A stretch of DNA of 18,534 nt from Fragilaria radians (Eukaryota; Bacillariophyta; Fragilariophyceae; Fragilariales; Fragilariaceae), in the NCBI GenBank assembly GCA_900642245.1, contig CAAAJI010000473.1, positions 22,495 to 41,028 of the forward strand, written 5' to 3'. Numbering within the stretch: the stretch's first letter is position 1; each line of letters opens with the position of its first letter. The notes under the pieces are model-generated. The model made no database searches. It saw only the letters and a program-made list of their open reading frames with translations, and had not been told where the DNA came from. This document shows positions 9,803 to 18,534 of the stretch, one piece after another. Position numbers and translations under genes: made by a program.

Positions 9803-10825
9803 GGCTGAAATATCATGAAAAGAGATAACCTATTTTGGATTCTTTATGGGATTATTTCTTGCTTTTTTATAATCTTGATCGTTGTCCCAAGAGTTTCAAT
9901 CGGTCAAGTGAACAAATCACCCATATGTTTGAGCCGAGGATTTCCTTTGAAAAAGCTTTTAGCTCGTTAAGTTAAATTATTCTTTTTTCATTCCCTAAAG
10001 ACATTAATCGTTATTACATGAAAAATTGGTCTGGGAAAACATGATAGTCGTAGTCAATAGAGAACATTTTGACGCAGTAAACAAATCTCTAAGTATTCGA
10101 TTCTTAAAAATCAGTCGAATTCGAAAGAAGTAATTGAGCTTTACGTTGATTAATACTTAGAAAAATACAAAATGATTAGTATGTCCTGCGACTTATCTGT
10201 CGACACCTGAATGTTTCGTTCGACATCAGAAATAGAAAAAAAACCTGCTTCTTACAAAGGTTACTACACTGTATTATTGTAACTTTTAATTGTGCCAATG
10301 TTACAACAAATTCAAGGATTCATGCATGCTTTCATCGATTTTTTTCCAGACGATTACATTAAAGTGAGTAAATCTTAGACATTATTCAATCAGCGTATCT
10401 TCAATTCAACATGCCTGTTGACACAAAATCTCGCTCGGAACAAATTCCTGTTTCTCGAAGGCAGCAGTGATAGCTTACAAGAAACCTTTATAAGTCGCTA
10501 GATCGTCACCAGTATCTTTATCAGTTTGACTAAAAACCATCAGCGTCTTATGTCGACTGTAGTAATATGTTATTTACTTTCATAACTTTCCAACAATATC
10601 ATTAGCTTGACTAGTAATTGTTTCTTCACCCTGACTCAAATCTTTTGACTATCTGCAGAAAACACATTATTTCGTTTCGGCTTCAATAAAGGACTTTGAT
10701 ACTTAAAAGATATGTGTCATCATCAAAATGCATATGCACCTTTAGGTGAAATCCTCAAAACGTCGTCACCAACTTAATTGCAATTGCTATGTACGACATA
10801 CGTTGCCTCTCTCAGTTCCCCCCCT

Positions 10826-10889
10826 TAGATCTTCGATTTCTAGCTCATGTGTTTCCATAGATCTTCGAGTTCTAGCTCATGTGTATCCA
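10826..10889. repeat. 32-bp tandem duplication, two copies
   Basis: Copy 1 is 10826-10857 and copy 2 is 10858-10889, directly abutting. They differ at two positions (GATTT/GAGTT and TGTTTCC/TGTATCC). The unit starts TAGATCTTCGA and ends in CCA. It lies just after a C-run in otherwise featureless DNA. No function is evident; the high identity suggests a fairly recent duplication. Confidence 0.9.
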
Positions 10890-13800
10890 ATGTGAATCAC
10901 ATAAGTCTGAGCAATGCTTCCAAAAATTCTTAACATATCATAGCCTTTGATAATTTGTGAAATTCACCTTAGCAGATTCTAGCCTTAAATGTTTCGCCAC
11001 ATGCAAGGGATTACTACCTCAAATTCGAAATACCAAGTGCTGATCTTCGAAAAAAATGTCTCATTCCACAGAACATTTTCCACGTATGCCTTGTACTCTC
11101 AAGAAAGCTAGAAACTCTCAATCATTTATCACATTGTCAGAAATCATGTATGCAACTTCATCCACTTTAACAAAAAGAATATGGCTTCCACGACCACTAA
11201 GTTGTGTGAAAGACCATATGAACAACTGACACCAACGTTACTTTAAACGTAAGATACTTTACGGCGTCAGAGCAGTTTTCATGAATTTCAATTCGTTTTT
11301 TGACTAAGTCCAGCTTCATACACAACTCTATGTTGACTTCACAGTCAGTCAGGTATCCGCGTATTACTAAATTTCTCCAAAACTGCCATCGAGCTTGACC
11401 TTAAATATACAGGTATCTCTTTCTGAGTAATCACGCTTTCTCTTTTCCGCGTACGATACCAAACCAAATCTCACATCTTGACTTAGCAATATAAAGTGAT
11501 GTCAAAACCTTTCCTGAGTTTATATGGTGAGTTTCGAATATCTTTTTTGCCGTTATTTGAGTGTCTTGAAATCATGGACTATTCTGCTATTGCGTTTTCT
11601 TGGAGACTGCAAGTAAAACGAAAGCCCATTCAGAAGTATAATCATCTTCCCAGACTCCAAAAAGTGCTTTATCTCTTTGCACTTTTGCTTTTTATCAATC
11701 TAGGAATAGTATATGAGTGTATAGGAAGTGACTTGCAGATTCTTTAATCGTAGTATGGTTCAACGTTGGCTCTTCAATACTACATCCAAGAGATATTCAT
11801 GTTTTCTGATCAGTTGGTGTTATTAATTTTATTCCTCTTGATTATTTCTTGCATGTTTGACAACTTTTTCTAACGGACCAGAACAAAATATTTGTCTGCT
11901 GTAGATTCCTGAGAAAGTATAGTCACTCTTTATTGCATCGTTATCGTGTCCGCATCGGAGGTGGTAGCTTTCTTGTTGAAACTTAGGATAAAGCCCTCGG
12001 AGAAATCTCGGCTCATGTTCATTTCATATGTTTGGAAGATTCAGAATGTTTGTCTAACGGAATATCTCAGCCTGGTTTTCACGTTGTAAATTGAGTTTTC
12101 ATAAAATTGTTTACATCCCTTTAACGAGCTGGTATAGGTGAATGTCTCAAGTATTGTACAACTACAAGTGCAAGTATCAGCTAATGCCCCAAGCAATGAC
12201 AATGAGGCACGCTACTACTTGTTATAAATGCTATTACGCTGTTGAACCTTAAGGAAACAAGGTATTAGAAGTTTTAAGAAACTCCAAATCTTTACCACTA
12301 CTAGTGATCAAACTAAAATATGCGGAAACGAAAGAGAATGCTTTGCTCTTTCTGACGTTGGAAAGTTTAAAGAGGTTTTAACTGCCAATCAAAGGTATTG
12401 CTGTCTTCAACGAGTAAATTATATAGAGTCCATTAGGGTCGAATTCTCACCGCAAAATTTTTTGGAAAATCAAAAAAAATACCAAACATGATTTTCACGA
12501 ATATAAAGGGTGATTAAATGCGGGTCAACAGTCTCATTTAGAATGTGGCCTTGTTGATTGATCTTTGAAACGAAGACTTAACATTAAAGAGAAAATCAAA
12601 TTTAGTAAAACAACAGCTTTGGCCAGTGAAAACAGAACCTGGAAGGCTGTCTGTGTGAGGGTACTTATGAAAGAAATTGTGGTTGAATATTGACTCTGCA
12701 ATTGATTTTTTTACACTAAATTATTTTTGGACTGGACAATCTTGATTAGACTGTGACTGGAAATCTAGCGTTTGAAGGGTTTAGAATAAGGAACCTACAT
12801 TATCTGTGTATCAAGACGCATGTGCCCCTTCCTGTTGACTTTTGGAGAATTTTTTTTCTGAATCAAGCCCTCCCTTGAAACCAATCATCAATTTCAAAGT
12901 ATTTTTTAATATTTGTACCCTTAAATGTCTCTATTTGATGACCTCTCTAATCTTAAGCTCCATTGAACTTATGTGAACTATAAATTCTTCAGAAAAATAC
13001 CATTTCTTTTATTGAAGAATGTTAGGTATTCTACCCACAATCCCAGAAGATACTCCTTTAAGATTATAGTTAAGAACACAGAATTAATCTAGAAAAAAGA
13101 GTTTTATTCAATAGATGTTACTTTGTACCAACATTTGGAGACGTCCAGTGTTGCTAGTACATGGAAATATAGATGATTAAGATATTATATTTATCCAAAC
13201 ATCTAAAAGTAACAACAAAGGGCAATGATAGTATCTATAGCTTTTTCTGTCCGCAAAGTTTAGATGATACGAAGCAAAGGTCTCTAACGTTAAGGTCAGC
13301 CAGAAGATAAAAACAGCAGGCTAATCTAAATTAATATTATAATAATGAAAAATTTGTCAATCAAGACTCCATTCCTTTACAATTAGAAAACAAGCGAAAT
13401 TTTTTATACTTGAATAGAGCAGATATCACCCCAGAGCAGCTATTCATACCTAGAATACTGTAGCTGAGATAAGCCAATCTTTTTTTATGATGACTTTTTG
13501 AAATCATCAAGCAGAAAAATGATCATGACCGTGGAATTGATGTACGAAGAAATTGAATATATGATTCATAACTCAGATTATTGTCATCTCGTTGAGATAA
13601 GGCATCCACAATCTGATATATTTTTGCTTTTCAAAACAGCCAATTAAATAGCTAAGTGCTTACTTCATGAAACTACCGGTTATCATAGCTACTTTGCATG
13701 GATGTAATAAGTCATCTTTAGATGAAAGCTTAGATAAATTCGGATTAGAAAAACCAGAGAATTGTTGAAGTATATCTCTATCTTGAAATGTTACCTTTCT

Positions 13801-14892
13801 TATAGCTTGCTTGGTTATACTTTAAAGCATGGCAGCAGCAATACATGCTTTCTTGGTCCCTTAGTTGTGAATTACTTGGGTTTTCTATGTCTATTTATTT
13901 TTTTGTTTTCACACTTTGTTTCAAACAGAATACCTTTGCGTCAATTATATGCTTAACAATTTAATTCTTTCTTTATGGGTAGCCAAATCGGCACCGTCAG
14001 TGTATTTCAAAAACTCCTTTGCAACAATGCATATTTCAAAACCTAAGTACTTAATAGAGATAGTAGGGTAGCCACACCCATCCGCATCTATGCTACATTC
14101 AACAATACATCTTTAAAATCTCATAATTTTGCCTCTTAACTTTGAAACAACGAAATTACTCATTTTCTTGACTTCTTTCCCAGATATTTCGTCCAAACCA
14201 CTTTGGATACATGCACATTCTAAGCGGCTGTAGCTTTTCTCTATCTCCATGAATCTTGATCCATTAGTTTTACTTTGAATACTCAATGCAAACATAAAAT
14301 TCATTTAAACCATCAATTATTTCATCTATTTCAATATCGTTTCCAATCACAACTAGTTAGGCTGCAATTGCTACTCCAAATGAAGAAAATGTGATCCATA
14401 CACTTGGATTGAAAAAACTTTCTTTTTGGTAAAGACCTTTCTATGTGGGAACACATTTCTTGTAAAGTTTTCTAGCAGTCTGAACAAGCCTAACCAAAGA
14501 AGCAAGGTTTCCTCCATGTCAATTCCTGGGACTTGACTTCACCCACATGCTTTTTTCTTGACCAACTATTTTGTGTTTCATACATCTGTGACTGCTTTGA
14601 ATTTCTCTCTAAAACACTTTTTGAGCTCATTTCTTTCTATGTTTTCGAAAGTGCCTCACACCATGTTTTACTCTTATCAATATCCATATATTCAAAATTT
14701 CTGCTTCTTCCGATGCATCTTCTACCATATTGTGTCAACATCAGGTTTGTCATCCACCTGTTCCCTTACTGACGCATCCTTTTCGATACATCTTAAATTG
14801 AACCGAACAAAACAGTACTATCGCAAATTGTATTTTTTCATTAGGGCTTGAGATAATGTAAAACTTCCACCCAATTCGAAATGTGTTTCAAA

Positions 14893-14904
14893 TTCCCGCC
14901 AAAA
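14893..14904 (+). promoter_or_regulatory. Possible E2F-type site upstream of the helicase
   Basis: TTCCCGCCAAAA lies about 100 bp upstream of the helicase ATG and, with the preceding A, fits the relaxed E2F/DP consensus WTTSSCSS. In animals and plants E2F controls S-phase and repair genes, so the placement makes sense. A motif this short also occurs by chance; the call is suggestive only. Confidence 0.35.
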
Positions 14905-15000
14905 AGTCATTCTTTGACGCTCAACGCTCACTTGTGAGCCATGTTAAGTAATTGAAACAATCAGCCCATTTTGTTTTGTCTACTCTTTACCAATACAGCC

Positions 15001-18000
15001 ATGTTAGATGAAAGTGGCGATGATGCGAAAAATGTCTCAGAAAGTGTGTCAAAGCGACTAAAAATTGAGAAATTGATTCATGAAGAATTAGAACGTCCCA
15101 ATTCTCATTCCTCGCATTTTGAACCTTCACCAGAAGCCAATCGATCTGTGAAAAGGCCTCACGAAAAGAGAATTACGGATATATTGAGTGAAAACTTGAA
15201 GTATCAAGTAGCACAAATGTCATTATCCACGCCGCCGTCGTCGTCTGTGTTGGCCCTCGAAGATGGTGACCTCCCATCTCTTAATCAACAAAAGCAATGC
15301 TGCTTCGTTGAAGGTATATCTATTGGATGGCCATTTCCTGTTGTTTTAGCACCTCAACGTCAAATTATGTTGCATCTGATCCATGCACTCAAACGTTCGA
15401 AGCATGTCGTTTTAGAATCTCCGACAGGAACAGGAAAAAGTGCCGCACTTCTTTGTACTGTCCTCGCATGGCAACGATATCATCGAAAGCGCCTAAAAAA
15501 GAAACCAGAATTGCAACAACAGCAACAACAACAAGAACAACTTGAACTGCATCGAGACCTAACTAGTGAACAATATGAATCTCATTGCTCCCAAATAATC
15601 TACTGTTCGAGGACACATTCACAAGTCGCACAAATGATTGAATCTTTGCGCAAAACACCATATCGTCCTCGGATGGCCGTATTGGCAAGTAGACAGCATT
15701 TATGTCTCCGTAACCACTCACGCACCAAATCACAATCACGATACGCTGATGACGATGCTTACTCGGATGTCAATCGAGACTGTCGGATTCGTGTAAGGAA
15801 TACGGAAACCTATCGTAAAAAAAGATATCTATCCAAAACCCAATACTACGATGACAACAATCCACCACAAAGTATACCAGAGGATGAACTTGAAACAACA
15901 ACCACAATTATAACTCAGGAAGTAACGCACGAAGAACCCTCGAATGACGAAGAATCTCAGAAAACAAAGCCATGCTGTCCTCATTACCGGCAACTAACGA
16001 CGACAGCCACATCACAGCTTGCTTGTCGTTCCTTCATCCCATGCCATAAAAAGATGGACGGTGGTGTTCAATCCAAATTTGGAACTCACGATTTGGAAGA
16101 TTTGTTACAATTCGGCAAAGATCCCTATCGTATTCGCGATGTGGCGGTGTATCGTGCTACACAAGATAGCGGTCCGTTTGGGATGACCCTAATCGAACAG
16201 AAGGGTGGACATGGCGAAGGACCGCGACGTGCCAGAGGAAGAATTGGTGTTGGGGCTATCCGTGAGACGACCACATGTGCGGCTCTCAACGTTGGCGATG
16301 AAATACTTAGTGTCAACGGTAAACCAATTGCTGCTACCGTAGACGAAGCCGCACGTCAAATTGGAATGACATCCCGCGGTAAACCTCTCCTGTTGGATGT
16401 GACCTCACATCCAGACCATGTAATGCGAAATGCCCCGGAAACTGCAGTCTCGGAACATGCACCTTGTCCATATTACTTGTCGAGGGCATTAGCCAAAGGT
16501 GCAGATATTGTCTTTTGTCCTTACAATTATGTCTTGGATCCCACCATTCGAAAATCAGTTGGAATTTCACTTCACAATACAGTCGTTATAATGGATGAAG
16601 CTCATAACATTGAGGATGTCTTGAGGGATTCCGGTTCAGGAACATATTCAGAATTTGAACTTGCCGAAATTATTGTCATGTTGCATTACTACTCGTCTCC
16701 CAATTTTTCAAGGTCAACGCACAATGAGGATGAGCCTACGCCTCTTGCCGATTGCGCACATTCTTTGCTTGTATTCATCGAAGCTCTAGTATGCTTCCTC
16801 CTCCATCAAAAAGATAATTGGGAACAATATCGGACTCCCATTTTGAATTTTAGCACCTTACACGAAGATCAAGAATTCGAGATGACCTTGGACGGCCCCA
16901 ACGGGCACGGTGTTCGTGGAAAGGCCGTTGGTTGTGCCCCCTTTTTCACAAAATTAGGGACAGCCCCTTGGGATGGCAGACTCATGTACGAATGCTGTGA
17001 AATGCTTGATATTCAGATTCGATCGCCACCGGAATGGCAATTAGATCGATTTGGTGCCACGTTGGATAAATTGTCACATTTGATTCACACACTAACCTTG
17101 GCAACGGAACATCCTGAGCATTTTTACATTGCTTCTGTTGTACGCCCTAATAACATTCCCCAAGAATCACGAGACAGAATTCGCTGGACCAAGCCCCCAC
17201 AAAAACGACCTAATCTGACGTCTATGGGAGGAAAATTAAAGTTTGGACCAACAAGCTTGTGCCATCATGCCTTTTGTCGCAAAATCCAATCTGAATCCGC
17301 CTTTATTGATGGAAACATTGGCCATGGATGGTATTGCGACGGAAGTCAACCAACCTGGGAGGCATGTTTGATCCTTGAGCTCCTAACTCCAGCACCTGCC
17401 TTTCTTGAATTGCGACAAGAATGTCGAACGGTTGTGTTGGCATCCGGTTCATTGGCGCCAATACCATCTCTATGTGCCGAACTTGGATTATCAGGTGAGG
17501 ATTCCACACTGACTACTTCTTTAACAGAACCTTTGTCATCTCCAGAGCATGTTGTCCTCACAAATGACGACCTGTCGCTACAAAAGCGAATGCAAGGAAA
17601 CCGATTACAGATCAAACCCAAACCGCTAGAGGCAAATCACGTAATTGATTTGGAGAAGCAGCTTTTGGCTGTGAGCTGTGGATTCTTTAGGGATGGTAAG
17701 TCTCGATTGAACATGCTGTAATATGGGAATTGAGTACTTAAGCTGATTCTTTTTTAAGGAACGCCTCTTACTGTTAACTACGCAAATTGGAGTAAACCAT
17801 CATTCTTCGATAAGCTAGGAGATGCCATTGCCTCAGTCGTAGAAGCAATTCCTTCTGGTGGTGTGCTTGTATTTTTACCAAGCTATGTTTTCCTTCAAAA
17901 ATGTGTGCACGCTTGGAAGCCAACACAAACTGATGGCTGGGTAAACAGATTAACACCTCATGGTCCTTCCCCATGGGAAAGACTTCTGGCAAGTAAAGGC

Positions 18001-18534
18001 AGCGTCATCATTGAACCAACTGGTTCTCAGAGGCAATTCGAGATTGCAAGAGATAATTACGACCGGGCCATCAAAGAGAAAGGAAGGTGCATATTACTTG
18101 CAGTCTTTCGGGGTAAAATGAGTGAAGGGATCAGCTTCAACGATGATTATGCACGTTGCGTCATTTGCGTAGGTCTACCCTATCCCAATGCATTCAGCCG
18201 CTCGATCAAGGCGAAGCGCCTATACAATGATGAACAACGTAAAGTGCACGGGAGGAAAGATGTACTCTCCGGGAATGAGTGGTATGCTCAGCAAGCGTAT
18301 CGGGCGATTGCCCAAGCATTAGGTAGATGTATTCGTCATGCAGCAGATTACGGGACAATTATTCTGATGGATTCTCGACAATGTGATGACGGTGTACCCC
18401 GAGAAGGCGAACTTTGCCAATCTCATTCCAAATTACCCAAATGGATGCGACATTGTGTCAAGAATATGTCTCGTCAACATTCGTTCGGTGATACTTCTGA
18501 TCAAATAATACCAGGAGGGTGGTCTGGATTGAAG
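15001..18534 (+). CDS. FANCJ/RTEL1-type Fe-S DNA helicase with inserted PDZ domain (3' end beyond window)
   Basis: XPD-family superfamily 2 DNA helicase, probably nuclear; the family unwinds DNA 5'-3' in crosslink repair, replication or telomere upkeep. Exons: 15001-17695 and 17759 to the edge (63-bp phase 1 intron, GTAAGT...TTAAG); 1157 codons are seen with no stop. Motifs: Walker A ESPTGTGKS (139-147); Ia YCSRTHSQ (201-208); presumed cluster cysteines C235, C261, C325 or C326, and C489; DEAH 532-535; motif III region ASGSLAP (814-820); motif IV region VLVFLPSY (934-941); V RGKMSEG (1016-1022); VI QALGRCIR (1084-1091). All look functional. FANCJ-like features are FCPYNYVLD, DEAHNIED and QALGRCIRH; RTEL1-like are RTHSQ, YRP and CPYYLSR, so the subfamily is not settled. 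Insertions: a seven-Gln tract (172-178), an acidic Thr-rich linker (about 262-324), and a PDZ domain (about 381-470). The ATG at 15001 was chosen because 14971 is only TTG. The C-terminal tail is missing at the edge. Confidence 0.9.
15514..15534 (+). repeat. CAA/CAG tract encoding seven glutamines in the helicase
   Basis: Seven Gln codons (residues 172-178) lie in a basic-to-acidic insertion between helicase motifs I and Ia. The codons are mixed CAA and CAG. The tract probably forms a flexible surface loop and may vary in length between strains. Confidence 0.85.
16141..16410 (+). other. PDZ domain inserted in the Fe-S domain of the helicase
   Basis: Residues about 381-470 of the helicase. 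The PDZ carboxylate-binding loop appears as GPFGMTLIE (391-399, GMTL in place of GLGF). A glycine/arginine loop follows (401-413), then the strand IGVGAIRETTTCA, the hallmark LNVGDEILSVNGKPI (429-443), an alpha-2 helix (VDEAARQIG) and a final strand PLLLDVTSHPD. It begins right after HDLEDLLQFGKDPY, the counterpart of the family's DIEDLV segment, and ends before APCPYYLSR, which carries the fourth cluster cysteine. Frame and codon style run smoothly into the helicase on both sides. A PDZ domain here would tether a partner through that partner's C-terminus. Confidence 0.85.
17696..17758 (+). other. Intron within the helicase gene
   Basis: Donor GTAAGT after GGGATG, and acceptor TTTTTTAAG after a T-rich tract. 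It is 63 bp long and phase 1. Its length divides by three, but an in-frame TAA at 17719-17721 would truncate the protein before motifs IV-VI if the intron were kept. Splicing leads straight into a normal FANCJ/RTEL1 second helicase domain. Confidence 0.88.

Larger units (their letters stand above)
9803..14940. other. Gene-poor AT-rich interval of about 5 kb
   Basis: I cannot support any complete gene. Short forward frames at 11496-11747, 13762-13956, 14533-14772 and 14558-14851, and a reverse frame at 14113-14304, have no recognisable motif, and most are rich in Phe, Tyr, Ser and Leu, as expected from AT-rich noise. Two places look somewhat coding-like but broken: forward 11906-12092, with one internal stop, and reverse from about 11400 down to 10890, with several stops and at least one frame change. 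These could be remnants of decayed genes or transposons. I found no long terminal repeats or terminal inverted repeats by eye. One 32-bp tandem duplication is listed separately. Confidence 0.45.

Noticed and set aside
11496..11747. 83-codon frame with a hydrophobic segment near its end
   Set aside because: A single hydrophobic run in AT-rich DNA is weak evidence, and no signal or family is seen. A small membrane protein cannot be excluded.
14533..14851. Two overlapping forward frames (79 and 97 codons) before the helicase
   Set aside because: They are Phe/Ser/Tyr-rich, mutually overlapping and motif-free; AT-rich chance frames are the simpler explanation.
7963..14940. Mobile element, CRISPR array or LTR retrotransposon in the long intergenic region
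   Set aside because: No regularly spaced repeats, terminal repeats, reverse transcriptase or transposase motifs were seen by eye.
14971..15000. Helicase start at 14971
   Set aside because: That codon is TTG. The first ATG in the frame is 15001, and the bases before it look like a splice acceptor or 5' UTR.
16125..17992. Reverse-strand frames over the helicase
   Set aside because: They overlap conserved helicase or PDZ sequence on the forward strand and have no recognisable content.

Overview
The window looks like nuclear DNA from a stramenopile alga, most likely a diatom. The evidence is an AT-rich background, compact genes with a few 50-140 bp GT-AG introns, secreted proteins with PSxxPS repeats, a single-pass LRR surface protein without a kinase, and a small protein with the RRFRYCxVCxxPVxxxNFxxRHGHG motif that I recall from diatom predicted proteomes. 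No species can be named from the sequence. Every multi-exon model here was built by eye from splice consensus, phase and protein family sense; none is supported by a transcript.

Layout. (1) 758-1531, minus: secreted six-cysteine plus Ser/Pro-repeat protein A. (2) 2957-6145, plus: an eight-exon gene for a type II-like membrane protein of 833 aa with about 20 plant-type LRRs. (3) 6543-7962, plus: paralogue B of protein A, two exons, 449 aa, with an extra C-terminal domain. A and B flank the LRR gene and point outward, so 0.7-8 kb reads as a small cell-surface or secreted cluster. (4) 9295-9802, minus: a two-exon 141-aa protein with a probable zinc-binding Cys/His motif. (5) 9803-14940: about 5 kb of AT-rich DNA with no gene I can support; it holds a 32-bp tandem duplication and some coding-like debris. 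(6) 15001 to the window end, plus: a FANCJ/BRIP1-RTEL1-type Fe-S DNA helicase, two exons seen, running off the right edge.

The most unusual item is in the helicase. A complete-looking PDZ domain (residues about 381-470) sits inside the Fe-S cluster domain, between the third and fourth presumed cluster cysteines, and the helicase motifs on either side are intact. I know of no FANCJ/RTEL1 family member described with this arrangement. The second is the LRR gene: all seven introns are phase 1 and fall at the same point of the LRR consensus, so the exons are interchangeable units of about 72 nt. The third is the shared six-cysteine N-terminal module of A and B, which matches no domain I can name.
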